Assembly (NCBI GenBank): GCA_963751955.1
Contig: CAVVWM010000008.1
Coordinates: 62,001 to 126,000 of the forward strand
Direction of reading: 5' to 3'
Length of the DNA: 64,000 nucleotides
From: JABDIY01 sp963751955
Lineage (GTDB): Bacteria; Actinomycetota; Acidimicrobiia; Acidimicrobiales; SZUA-35
A program made the translations under genes and the position numbers. This document shows positions 1-8,228 of this stretch, piece after piece. The notes beneath the pieces are model-generated. The model was not told the origin of the DNA and did not search any database. It saw only the letters and a list, made by a program, of their open reading frames with translations. How positions within the stretch are numbered: the first letter of the stretch is position 1; the number at the start of each line of letters is the position of its first letter.

Positions 1-420
1 GCGCTTGCACGGGCCCGGCGTCATCTCGATGCAGCTGGAAGCGATATCACGCTTGTCATAACCGGCGGCCTGCGCACCCATACCGATTTCGTGAAGGCGC
101 TGGCCTTGGGGGCCGACGCCATCGCTCTCTCCAACGCCCCGATGCAAGCCATCGGCTGTATCGGCATGAGGGCGTGTAACACCGATGCCTGTCCGGTTGG
201 GATTGCCACCCAGAAGAAAGACCTGAGGGCTCGGTTGATTGTGGACGAGGCCGCTCAACGGCTGGCCCGTTGGTTCCAGTCATCGGTGGAGTTGATGGAA
301 GTGATGGCTCGGGCAACGGGCCATTCCCGCCTGTCCGAAATGAGGATCGACGACCTGACGACCTTCGACCGTGAAATGGCTCACTTGACCGGGATCTCCT
401 ACGGCGGGATATCGCCCTAA
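1..420 (+). CDS. FMN-binding glutamate synthase-like protein, C-terminal part (5' end outside window)
   Basis: The frame is open from base 1 to a TAA at 418-420 and encodes the last 139 residues of a larger protein. It carries the glutamate-synthase alpha/beta-barrel motif TGGLRTHTDFVKALALGA and the cysteine motif CIGMRACNTDACPVG, whose three cysteines bind the 3Fe-4S cluster in glutamate synthases. The family transfers amide nitrogen from glutamine to 2-oxoglutarate, or in shorter FMN-only relatives does related oxidoreductase chemistry. The short tail ending in SYGGISP fits the FMN-binding domain-only family better than full GltB, which continues into a C-terminal beta-helix. Which subfamily it is cannot be settled without the upstream sequence. 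Confidence 0.85.
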   Translation, partial: ALARARRHLDAAGSDITLVITGGLRTHTDFVKALALGADAIALSNAPMQAIGCIGMRACNTDACPVGIATQKKDLRARLIVDEAAQRLARWFQSSVELMEVMARATGHSRLSEMRIDDLTTFDREMAHLTGISYGGISP

Positions 421-447
421 GAACTCCCGATGTGCGTCACTAAAAGC

Positions 448-480
448 AACGAGCCGTTGGCCTGAGGCCAACGGCTCGTT
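448..480. terminator. Bidirectional intrinsic terminator between convergent genes
   Basis: A perfect 15-bp stem (448-462 with 466-480) closes on a TGA triloop. On the minus strand it is followed by GCTTTTA, so it is a good terminator for the cold-shock gene. On the plus strand the T-run is short. It lies between the convergent glutamate-synthase-like and cold-shock genes. Confidence 0.8.
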
Positions 481-500
481 TGGTATTCAGTTTGGTTGGA

Positions 501-698
501 TCAGACGACCCGGACGTTTTGGGCTTCATCGCCCTTTCGGCCTGGTGCGACGTCGAACTCTACGGTCTGACCTTCGTCGAGGGACTTGTAGCCGTCGCCC
601 GCGATGTTTGAGTAGTGGACGAAAATATCGTCCTCTCCGTCACGCGCGATGAAGCCGAAACCTTTTTCGACATTGAAGAACTTTACTTTTCCTTGCAT
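501..698 (-). CDS. Cold-shock domain protein (CspA family)
   Basis: This 65-residue protein is a complete single cold-shock domain. It has the RNP1-like motif KGFGFI and the RNP2-like motif DIFVHYS, and a length normal for bacterial CspA proteins. The family binds single-stranded RNA and DNA and melts secondary structure. The start was placed at MQGKVKFF because this matches the family N-terminus; the frame is open for 26 codons further upstream with no family similarity. A long untranslated leader upstream of 698 is likely, as in other csp genes. It ends at the shared hairpin 448-480. Confidence 0.93.
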   Translation of the reverse strand: MQGKVKFFNVEKGFGFIARDGEDDIFVHYSNIAGDGYKSLDEGQTVEFDVAPGRKGDEAQNVRVV

Positions 699-841
699 AT
701 CTGTCTTTCGATTTGAGCAAACCTGACGTCGCTCCTTCCTACAACCATAGGCGCGGTTGAGCGGGTTACCGACCAAAAGTGCTCAACTAACGAGTTTGGC
801 GGATCAGCGCGGCAGGCTGTGACGTGGGGCAGGCTGGTCGA

Positions 842-1582
842 ATGAGTGATCTCGGAACGCTGAAATGGGCAGGCCGGACGGGCGGCAGAATCACCGATGC
901 CGATCGAGATGAGCTGAATCGACGGGTCGAGGCGGTCTTTGAGGCAGCTTCTCGCCCGGCGCCAAAACGACCTCTCGATATCAGTTTCGAATCTCTCGCT
1001 CCGCCCGATTCTGACTTGTGCGTTGAGGCCACTGCCCTCTGGAGTCTGGTGACGCCCGATTGGCTCGAGCACCACGGACATCGCACCTGGTACTTCGCAT
1101 CGGCATTGGCCGAGATCGACAACATCAAACCCGATCGGGAACTCCTCTACGTCGCGTGTGTCTTGCACGACCTCGGGCTCACCAAACACGCAGTCCCGAG
1201 CAATGCTGTGCCATGTTTCGCTGTCAATGGTGGTCGCGAAGCGGGCCTACTCACCGAGGTTCATCGTGGGGCAGAGGCTGCAGACATCGTCAACGGGGCC
1301 ATCACCATGCACCTCAACATGGAGATCCCTATCGGCGTCGGCGAAGTCGCCTATCTGGTTGCAGCAGGCACGCTTGTCGACCTCGCCGGACCGCGATTGC
1401 AGTTGCTTCCTACTGAACTGCTTGCCGCAATTCTGGTGGAACACCCACGTGGCCCATTCGGTGACAAGATCGCGGAGGTCTTCAGAAAGTGCGGCCTGAG
1501 GTACCCGGACACCCGTGCGGGTTATATGCAGAACGAGCTCAACATCGCCGAGCTGGCTGCGGCGCACCCCTTGGACCTCTGA
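842..1582 (+). CDS. HD-domain hydrolase
   Basis: This 246-residue protein has the HD-superfamily metal site: an HHGHRTWYF segment near residue 80 and CVLHDLGLT near residue 113, with further downstream histidines. HD proteins are metal-dependent phosphohydrolases or hydratases. The GHRTWYF-plus-HDLGLT arrangement resembles the cyanamide-hydratase-like branch, but the substrate cannot be read from the sequence. ATG 842 was preferred over an earlier in-frame start because it begins closer to the conserved region. A GntR regulator starts 17 bases downstream on the same strand, so the two may be co-transcribed. Confidence 0.7.
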   Translation: MSDLGTLKWAGRTGGRITDADRDELNRRVEAVFEAASRPAPKRPLDISFESLAPPDSDLCVEATALWSLVTPDWLEHHGHRTWYFASALAEIDNIKPDRELLYVACVLHDLGLTKHAVPSNAVPCFAVNGGREAGLLTEVHRGAEAADIVNGAITMHLNMEIPIGVGEVAYLVAAGTLVDLAGPRLQLLPTELLAAILVEHPRGPFGDKIAEVFRKCGLRYPDTRAGYMQNELNIAELAAAHPLDL

Positions 1583-1599
1583 TTCGATAGGTTGATTCA

Positions 1600-2344
1600 A
1601 TGCTGTCGGCGGTGCCGAAATATCAAGCGATCTACTCGGTGCTACGACAACAAATTCTGGATGGCGACTATGCAGCCGGTTCCAAGTTGCCTCCCCAACA
1701 GGAACTCGCGGACTCCTTCGGGGTGACGCTGATGACACTCCGTCAGGCGATCGCTGCATTGGAGTCCGACGGTTTGGTGTGGGCCGCTCGTGGGAAAGGC
1801 ACGTTCGTGTCGGACCGACCAGTCGATATCTCTCTCGGTAATCTGTCGAGCTTCGCCGAGCAGATGCGGGCTGCCGGCGTTCCCTTGGAGACTGAGGTAC
1901 TGACGATCGATGTTCGTTCTGAACCTCTCGCCGGCGGCGCGACTCGGGATCGACGATGACCTTCGAATGATCGTGCGCCGACGGACCGTGTCGGGTGTTC
2001 GGTTCGGATTGCAGCGGAGTTTTCTCGATGCCTCCATCCAGGTCCAGGAATCTGCACTCCTTGGTGCTGATGGCTCGCTGTATGGCGCGATCGAATCAGC
2101 GACTGGTTGGACGGTCGTCCACGCCCAAGAATCGATCACGGCCATAGCGTTGGAGTCCGAGGATGCGAGACTGCTCGCTTGTGAACCCGGACATCCGGCT
2201 CTGTTGTCGATCCGAACCTCGATAAACCAGTTCGGGCAGCCGTTCCTTTACGACGAGGCTGTTCTTGTCGGCGGGCGGAGTGTGATCGAAGCTGATCGCA
2301 CCACGGATCGCTTGTCGCTGAGTTTCGATCACGTCGAGGTGTGA
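1600..2344 (+). CDS. GntR-family (UTRA/HutC-type) transcription regulator, frameshifted
   Basis: The first 105 or so residues encode a GntR winged helix (QAIYSVLRQQILDGDYAAG, then LPPQQELADSFGV and TLRQAIAALESDG). The ligand-binding UTRA part continues in the next frame from about 1912 (LSPAARLGIDDDLR to DRLSLSFDHVEV). Total length is 3n+1, so a single extra base near 1912 separates the two parts. They join naturally as TIDV followed by VLNLSPAARLG. The gene lies directly upstream of trpBA and a palindrome at 2385-2404, so it probably controls trpBA, sensing a small ligand through the UTRA domain. The shift could be an assembly indel or a real lesion. Confidence 0.75.
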
Positions 2345-2384
2345 GGAACCGCCGCTCGACGTTCCGCGGGGAATACCTCGGTAT

Positions 2385-2404
2385 TATTCTAGAGTTCTAG
2401 AATA
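2385..2404. promoter_or_regulatory. Palindromic operator in front of trpBA
   Basis: Two perfect 9-base arms (TATTCTAGA at 2385-2393 and TCTAGAATA at 2396-2404) are separated by GT. The site lies 24 bases before the trpB start. HutC-type GntR regulators commonly bind cores resembling GTCTAGAC, so the upstream GntR protein is the obvious candidate. A TATTAT at 2382-2387 could be an overlapping -10 element. Confidence 0.6.
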
Positions 2405-2428
2405 CTTTCTTGGAGAAGAAGGAGTCGC

Positions 2429-3634
2429 ATGAGTCCAACCACGATTACTGACCTACCCCCGGGCACGTCCCCCGAGTTCATGGGTGAGCCCGATTCCAGG
2501 GGCTTTTTCGGAGAATTTGGCGGTCGTTACGTGGGTGAACCTCTGATCGGTGCCTGCCAGGAGGTTGAGGAGGCCTTCGTTGATGCCTGGGCCGATCCTG
2601 TGTTTCATGCCGAGTTCCTGAACCTGCTGAACGGCTATGGCGGGCGTCCTTCACCCACCACCGAGTGCGGAAACCTCAGTGAACAGCTTGGGTTGCGACT
2701 CCTCCTGAAACGTGAGGATCTGAACCACACCGGCAGCCACAAGATCAACAACGTGATCGGGCAGGCGCTTCTGGCCAAACGTATGGGCAAGACTCGGCTG
2801 ATCGCCGAAACCGGAGCGGGTCAACACGGAGTTGCTACTGCCACTGCAGCTGCCCTCCTCGGCATGAGTTGCACGGTGTACATGGGCGAGGTCGACATGA
2901 AACGCCAGGCCCTGAACGTCTTCCGGATGCGCCTGCTGGGGACCGAAGTAATTCCGGCCATGTCGGGCAGTCGGACCCTCAAGGATGCGGTGAACGAGGC
3001 GATGCGAGCGTGGGTTTCCGAGGTCGGTGATACCCACTACTGCCTCGGGTCGGTGATGGGGCCTCATCCATATCCGTGGATGGTGAGAACCTTCCACGAG
3101 ATCATTGGTATCGAGGCCCGCCAACAAGTGTTCGAAATGACCGGTGGTCTTCCCGATGTGGCTGTGGCTTGCGTGGGCGGCGGATCCAACGCGGCGGGGC
3201 TGTTCGCCGGTTTCGCCGACGATCCCGAAGTACGGCTCGTCGGGGCCGAGCCCGCCGGTGGCGCAGCCGCAGGCAGGGGAGTGCCGGCAATCGTTCACGG
3301 AATGCGGGCCTACTTCATGCAAGACGAAGTCGGGCAGATCCTCGAAGCAGAATCGATTTCAGCCGGCCTCGACTACCCGGGTCTGGGACCCGAACACAGC
3401 CATTTGGCCAAGACCAAACGAGCCGAGTACTACCCGGTCACCGATGATGAAGTGCTGGAGGCATTCCAACTGCTCAGCCGGGCCGAAGGCATCATCCCGG
3501 CCCTCGAATCAGCCCATGCGATTGCCTGGGTCACCAAGAACGCTCACGATCTGCGGGGAAAGACAGTTTTGGTGAACCTGTCGGGGCGGGGCGACAAGGA
3601 CGTTGAGCAGGTACAGGAGATTCTCCAACGATGA
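2429..3634 (+). CDS. trpB: Tryptophan synthase beta chain
   Basis: This 401-residue protein converts indole plus L-serine to tryptophan using PLP. Landmarks are the N-terminal FGEFGGRYVGE motif, the PLP lysine K105 in HTGSHKINN, the GAGQHG stretch, the phosphate-binding GGGSNA loop and GPEHSHL near the C-terminus. Length and motifs match the classical TrpB1 group. A strong ribosome site (AAGGAG) precedes ATG 2429. It overlaps trpA by 4 bases. The upstream palindrome and GntR gene suggest local control rather than attenuation. Only trpB and trpA are here; the earlier trp genes are not in the window. Confidence 0.97.
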   Translation: MSPTTITDLPPGTSPEFMGEPDSRGFFGEFGGRYVGEPLIGACQEVEEAFVDAWADPVFHAEFLNLLNGYGGRPSPTTECGNLSEQLGLRLLLKREDLNHTGSHKINNVIGQALLAKRMGKTRLIAETGAGQHGVATATAAALLGMSCTVYMGEVDMKRQALNVFRMRLLGTEVIPAMSGSRTLKDAVNEAMRAWVSEVGDTHYCLGSVMGPHPYPWMVRTFHEIIGIEARQQVFEMTGGLPDVAVACVGGGSNAAGLFAGFADDPEVRLVGAEPAGGAAAGRGVPAIVHGMRAYFMQDEVGQILEAESISAGLDYPGLGPEHSHLAKTKRAEYYPVTDDEVLEAFQLLSRAEGIIPALESAHAIAWVTKNAHDLRGKTVLVNLSGRGDKDVEQVQEILQR

Positions 3635-4434
3635 GCTCGGTCACAACTACTCGATCCCTCGAGGCCTATCTCACCGAGCGGGCCCAGCAACACCGACTCG
3701 TGATGCCGTATGTGACCGCCGGAGTGGCTCCCGACTGGCTCGAACTGGTTGATGCAGTGATCGATGCAGGAGCCGACGCAGTGGAGATCGGTATTCCATT
3801 CAGCGACCCCGCCATCGACGGCACAACTATTCAAGAGGCAAGCGTTGTTGCCCTCGACGCCGGTATTACGCCGGCGGCGGCGCTACAGCAGTTGAGGGGA
3901 CGCCGGTTCGGCGTGCCGTTGATCGTTATGACGCATTACAACCTGGTCTACCGGTATGGCCATGAACGGTTTGCGGCCGATCTTGTCGAGGCAGGCGGCT
4001 GGGCAACGATTTTGCCCGATCTCCCCTTCGAGCACGCTGAGGAGTGGCTGGCCGCGGCTGGTGCGGCGGGAATTGAAAACGTTCTTCTCGCCGCCCCGGT
4101 CACGAGCGACGAGCGGCTCCGCATGATCGTCGAGAACACGGGCGGCTTCGTTTATGTCGTCTCCACGATGGGGACCACAGGTGCCCGGGCCGGGGTCGAC
4201 GATGCGGCAACGGTCTTGTCCAGGCGGGTGAGGGCGGCGACAGACAAGCCTGCGGTGGTCGGATTTGGCATCTCCAGCGCCGAGACCGCAGTAACGGCAG
4301 CTGCAGAAGCCGACGGTGTCATTGTCGCATCTGCGCTCATGAGGCGGATTCTCGACGGCTCGAGCGTTGAACAGGCAGCCGAGCTGGTGGCAGAGATTCG
4401 CGCCGGCCTCGACGCGGCATATCCCGGATCGTGA
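3631..4434 (+). CDS. trpA: Tryptophan synthase alpha chain
   Basis: This 267-residue TIM-barrel protein cleaves indole-3-glycerol phosphate and channels indole to TrpB. The catalytic Glu is E52 in VEIGIPFSDP and the catalytic Asp is D63 in AIDGTTIQ. The phosphate-binding region reads VSTMGTTGAR, and GFGISS is present near residue 210. It starts inside the trpB stop (ATGA overlap), which indicates translational coupling. MTHYNLVYRYG replaces the more usual MTYYNPI but the barrel looks intact. Confidence 0.96.
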   Translation: MSSVTTTRSLEAYLTERAQQHRLVMPYVTAGVAPDWLELVDAVIDAGADAVEIGIPFSDPAIDGTTIQEASVVALDAGITPAAALQQLRGRRFGVPLIVMTHYNLVYRYGHERFAADLVEAGGWATILPDLPFEHAEEWLAAAGAAGIENVLLAAPVTSDERLRMIVENTGGFVYVVSTMGTTGARAGVDDAATVLSRRVRAATDKPAVVGFGISSAETAVTAAAEADGVIVASALMRRILDGSSVEQAAELVAEIRAGLDAAYPGS

Positions 4435-4562
4435 CCATCGAACCCTTTCGTGGAGCGCCCAGATAGGTACCAATGTCCGAACTAGCGGCTATCGGCTAGT
4501 GTTTGGTTCTAGCGATCGTCAGAGGCAAGCCTTTGCCTCTGAAGAAACGGGATGAACAAGTT

Positions 4563-5042
4563 ATGTTCGATGTACTTCCCGATCGACTTCCATGGTTCAT
4601 CGGCGGCCCGGTTCTGGGTCTGCTCATCGCCGGACTGTTCGTTCTCGCCAACCAACCGCTCGGTGCCAGCGGTGCCTATGTGCAAACCAGCGGGTTCCTA
4701 CGGCGTCGCGAAGGAGTGGTGATCTGGCGGGTTTGGTACTTCGTGGGGTTGTTCCTTGGTGGCCTGTTGGCCACTGTTGTGCTGCGAGAAGGCGCCGGTG
4801 TTCGCAGCGGCTATGACGCCCTCCGCGAGGTCTTCCCGATCGGTTTCACCATTCCGCTGGTGTTTGCCGGCGCCACTCTGGTTGGTTACGGCGCAGCCGT
4901 CGCCGGCGGATGCACGTCGGGACACGGAATGTGCGGCACCGCCCAAAGATCGCCAGCCAGCCTGGCGGTTACGGCAACTTTCATGGTGACCGCCATTGCA
5001 ACAACCTTCGTCCTACGGATCCTCACCGGAGGGTCGCTGTGA
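4563..5042 (+). CDS. YeeE/YedE-family membrane protein, first subunit
   Basis: This 159-residue protein has about four hydrophobic segments and the family signature GGCTSGHGMCG (residues ~115-125). YeeE/YedE (TsuA/PmpA-type) proteins take up thiosulfate or related sulfur compounds through conserved cysteines. ATG 4563 was chosen because the preceding 20 in-frame residues are polar and not family-like. The stop overlaps the start of the next gene (GTGA), so the two halves are made together. Split two-gene versions of this family, each about 140-170 residues, are common. Confidence 0.8.
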   Translation: MFDVLPDRLPWFIGGPVLGLLIAGLFVLANQPLGASGAYVQTSGFLRRREGVVIWRVWYFVGLFLGGLLATVVLREGAGVRSGYDALREVFPIGFTIPLVFAGATLVGYGAAVAGGCTSGHGMCGTAQRSPASLAVTATFMVTAIATTFVLRILTGGSL

Positions 5043-5545
5043 ACTCGACCGCTGCCAAACCAACTCCGGGGCTGATGATCGTGTCGAGGATGAATCTCGT
5101 CGGCTTGGTCTTCGGTATCTTGTTCGGTGCTGTACTCGGCGCATCGAATCTGCACGAGTACGACACGATTCACTTCATGCTTCGCCTCGATGAATTCGAT
5201 GTGTTCCTGTTCATGGGGTCTGCCATCGCGGTTTCGGCACCGATCTTGTGGTTGCTGGAACGGCGAGGTTTTGTAACACCCCTGGGCGGAAAGCTTGCGT
5301 TGTCGAGGTCGCTTCCTGAGCGGCATCACCTCAAGGGCGGAGCGTTGTTCGGCGTCGGCTGGGCTATTGCCGGCACCTGTCCTGCTCCCGCTCTGGTGAT
5401 GATCTCCTCGGGAGCATGGATGGGCCTGGTCGCCCTACTGGGCATCTTCCTAGGCCTGCATCTGCGGGAGCGAGAAGCACGACGCCAGCTCCGGTCGGGC
5501 AAGGTCGACATCACGTCCCGGTCCCTGCGGCCAAACGTGTCCTGA
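5039..5545 (+). CDS. YeeE/YedE-family membrane protein, second subunit
   Basis: This 168-residue protein has about four membrane segments and the partner signature GTCPAPAL near residue 118, including the conserved cysteine. It starts at GTG 5039, overlapping the stop of the first subunit. The two half-size proteins probably assemble into one sulfur-compound channel (inference from family). The sequence ends in a charged cytoplasmic tail. It is followed by a 158-bp gap and then the candidate thioredoxin-like selenoprotein. Confidence 0.8.
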   Translation: MNSTAAKPTPGLMIVSRMNLVGLVFGILFGAVLGASNLHEYDTIHFMLRLDEFDVFLFMGSAIAVSAPILWLLERRGFVTPLGGKLALSRSLPERHHLKGGALFGVGWAIAGTCPAPALVMISSGAWMGLVALLGIFLGLHLREREARRQLRSGKVDITSRSLRPNVS

Positions 5546-5703
5546 CCCACCCCGACACTTCGGGCGAGAACAAATCGAATCGCCGGGTGGGGCTAGCCGG
5601 ATGGCTCAGCGGCCCAACCCGACGGAAAACCCGAACTCCCACACAACCCCACCACCAACCGCAGTAGTCGTAGCTCGGGCGGGCTTCGGTATACCGTGAG
5701 CCG

Positions 5704-6798
5704 ATGTTGACGGCCGGGCGACTCGCCCCAGAGGACATACAGCAACTGGGTTGGGAACTGAGGCCCGAAGGCCTGTGCCAGGACGATCGTTGTGTTCGGT
5801 TGCCGGCCGAGGCCGTTGCTGACGACGGCTCTTTGGACGCCGAGATGGTCGCAACTCGTCTGGGAAGGCCTTTGCTGCACGACGATCGCAGCGCAATGAT
5901 GGCCATCGGTCCCGAAGCCGGACACCCGGCCCTGCGATCAGCGCAGCTGCCAGCTCTCACCCTTCATGACTTCGACAGGAATCCGTTCAACCTGGCGCAG
6001 TTGCAGGGTCGCAAGAGTCTGCTGGTGGCATGGGCATCGTGGTGAGGTTGCCGTGACAGCCTGCCAGGTTGGCAGGCGCTGCATGATGAGGTAGCACCGC
6101 TCGGGCTTGACATCGTGGCCGTTTCTCTCGACATCGATCCCGAGATGGCCCGGCCGTTCTCCGACACGGCTCCTCGCCTGGTTTCGTTGATCGACACCAA
6201 ACACCTGACCACCGAAGCCTTCGGTTTCACCAACGTGCCCCTGGCGTTGTGGGTCGACGAAGGTGGCACGGTCGTGCGCGGCCCCGAATCTGCTTCTGTG
6301 GAACGTTCTGCCCTCAAAGACATGGAGATCGACGACAGCTGGCCGGACCGCCTGAAGTTTCAGCTCGCTGTTGCCCAGGCGATCCCGTCCGATCCCCGCA
6401 CCTACCGCAATGCGGTCATCGATTGGGCTCGCAATGGCCCCGATTCGCCGTTTGCGCTCTCCGAGGCTGAGGTCTTGTCACGAATGAGTGGGCGAGACCC
6501 GAGCGAAGCCGAGGCCGTTGCCGCATTCGAGCTGGGCCAGTACTTGTACCACCAGGCCGGAGGGGGAACCGAAGGAGTGCGGGCAGCCCGCAACTGGTGG
6601 CAGCGAGCTCACGATCTCGACCCCGACAATTGGACCTACAAACGTCAAGCCTGGACGCTGGTCACCAGTGTCGCCGGCAAAGCACCCGACTTGCTTCAGG
6701 GACCGAACGACGTCTTCACCGGCAACTGGCTCGACGACGTCGTGGCCGGCGGCGGGGGAGAAACCTACGTGATCGACCCTCGATTGGAACCGCAATGA
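5704..6798 (+). CDS. Thioredoxin/TlpA-like redox protein with in-frame TGA (candidate selenoprotein)
   Basis: One frame runs from ATG 5704 to TGA 6796-6798 (364 codons) and is interrupted only by a TGA at 6043-6045. Reading TGA as selenocysteine gives WASW-U114-GC116-RDSLPGWQALHDE, exactly where thioredoxin-fold TlpA-like proteins have their redox cysteine. Similarity continues without a frame change (DIVAVSLDIDPEMARPF, then a conserved C-terminal half). An N-terminal region carries a second cysteine pair, GLCQDDRC (C25, C30). The hairpin at 6057-6081 fits a bacterial SECIS. The last codon overlaps the start of a dienelactone hydrolase. It has no signal peptide, so it is probably cytosolic. 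The alternatives are a nonsense mutation or a base-call error. Confidence 0.72.
6057..6081 (+). promoter_or_regulatory. Bacterial SECIS-like hairpin after the in-frame TGA
   Basis: An eight-pair GC-rich stem (6059-6066 with 6070-6077) closes on the triloop GGT at 6067-6069. With a small bulge it extends by two further pairs (6057-6058 with 6080-6081). The apical loop lies 21 nucleotides after the TGA. This fits the known bacterial pattern of a small loop with an early G at roughly 16-37 nucleotides from the UGA. SelB binding is inferred. Confidence 0.65.
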
Positions 6799-7454
6799 CC
6801 CATCTCACCGCCGCTGACCAGCATCAGCTCGACGCCTACGAAGTACATCCCGACGGTGCCACGGCCGCAGTGATCATCGTGCAAGAGATCTTCGGCGTGA
6901 ACGCCCACATCCGATCGGTGGTGGATCGCTACGCCGCCATGGGTTACCACACAATCGCGCCAGCACTGTTCGATCGGGTGAAGCCCGGGGTCGAGCTGGA
7001 GTACACCCCCGAAGGTGTCGCACAGGGTCGAGAGATCCGGGCCGGGCTCGAATGGGACGACTCGATGCTCGATCTTGCTGCGGCGGTCGGCGCTGTCAGT
7101 TCAACCGGTCCGATTGCCGTGATCGGCTTCTGTTACGGCGGCTCCATCGCATGGCTCGCCGCCCACGATCTTCCGATCGCCGCTGCTGTCGGGTACTACG
7201 GAGGACAGATCCATCAGTTCCGAGGCAAGGAACCGGCGGTGCCGGTCATGCTGCATTTCGGGGCCGACGATCAGGGCATCCCGCTGGAAACCGTGGCCGA
7301 GGTCAGCGCCCTCTATCCAGAGATCGAAGTGAACGTCTACGACGAAGCCGGCCACGGGTTCAACTGCGATGCTCGAGCCTCGTACCACCAACCCTCCGCA
7401 GACCTGGCCTCGGGGCGCACCCTCCGGTTCATCAAGAACGCCGGCGTGGTGTGA
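6795..7454 (+). CDS. Dienelactone hydrolase family protein
   Basis: This 219-residue alpha/beta hydrolase has the cysteine nucleophile motif GFCYGG, an acid residue in GADDQGIP and the catalytic histidine in GHGFN. That is the Cys-Asp-His triad of dienelactone hydrolases, which open dienelactones in chloroaromatic breakdown; many family members act on other esters. The early VIIVQEIFGVNAHI segment is also typical. ATG 6795 overlaps the stop of the upstream redox protein (ATGA), so the two are translationally coupled and may share a function. Confidence 0.9.
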   Translation: MTHLTAADQHQLDAYEVHPDGATAAVIIVQEIFGVNAHIRSVVDRYAAMGYHTIAPALFDRVKPGVELEYTPEGVAQGREIRAGLEWDDSMLDLAAAVGAVSSTGPIAVIGFCYGGSIAWLAAHDLPIAAAVGYYGGQIHQFRGKEPAVPVMLHFGADDQGIPLETVAEVSALYPEIEVNVYDEAGHGFNCDARASYHQPSADLASGRTLRFIKNAGVV

Positions 7455-7457
7455 TGG

Positions 7458-8216
7458 TCAGCTGGCCCGTTGGACGATCACCGGGCTGAAGCCGAACGGC
7501 AGCTCGAGTCGATGCTGGGCCAGGAGGGCTGTGTCGGCAAGGAGTTGCTCGGTCGGTCCATCGGCGACCACCCGCCCGGCGCTGATGATCACTGCCCGAG
7601 GACAGAGTTCCAAAGCCAGTGGCAGGTCGTGGGTGATGATGAGCTGGGTGAGGTCGAGCGATTTGAGAAGATTGGTCAACTCACGGCGGCCGGCAGGGTC
7701 GAGTCCGCTTGTTGGTTCGTCGAGAACCAGCACGTCGGGATGCATTGCCAGAACTGTGGCGATGGCGACCCGGCGTTTCTCACCGCCACTCAGGTGGTGA
7801 GGAGTCCTGTCTAGGAACTCCGACGCATCGACCGCCGCCAGTGCTTCAGCTACGCGGGCAGCCTGCTCTTTCTTGTCGAGGCCGAGGTTGGCAGGACCGA
7901 ACGCCACGTCTTCCCGAACGGTCGGCATGAACAGCTGGTCATCGGCGTTCTGGAACACCATGCCAACGCGCCGGCGAATCTCACGGAGACTCTCATCGTT
8001 GAGGGCCATCCCATTCACTTCGATCGTGCCCTGTTGAAGTTCGAGGACGCCGTTGAGATGGAGTGCGAAGGTGGTCTTGCCAGCGCCGTTGGGGCCCAAC
8101 AGTGCCACCCTTTCACCCGCTTCCACAGAAAGTGACAACTCGTTCAGTACGGGGTGGCCGTTCGGGTAGCTGAACGACAAATTGTCGACCGAGATGGAAT
8201 GAGCGGTGGAGTGCAT
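7458..8216 (-). CDS. nikO: ECF-type nickel/cobalt transporter, ATP-binding subunit
   Basis: This 252-residue ABC ATPase has the Walker A motif GPNGAGKTT, the Q-loop FQNADDQLF, the signature LSGGEKRR, the Walker B motif VLVLDEPTSGLD and the switch histidine in IITHD. The FQNADDQ segment is characteristic of CbiO/NikO and EcfA ATPases. It energises metal uptake with the membrane subunits encoded just upstream on the same strand (order nikMN, nikQ, nikO). A Nur-like operator in front of nikMN favours nickel over cobalt. It converges with the dienelactone hydrolase with only 3 bases between stops. Confidence 0.88.
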   Translation of the reverse strand: MHSTAHSISVDNLSFSYPNGHPVLNELSLSVEAGERVALLGPNGAGKTTFALHLNGVLELQQGTIEVNGMALNDESLREIRRRVGMVFQNADDQLFMPTVREDVAFGPANLGLDKKEQAARVAEALAAVDASEFLDRTPHHLSGGEKRRVAIATVLAMHPDVLVLDEPTSGLDPAGRRELTNLLKSLDLTQLIITHDLPLALELCPRAVIISAGRVVADGPTEQLLADTALLAQHRLELPFGFSPVIVQRAS

Positions 8217-8228
8217 TGTGATGGCTTT

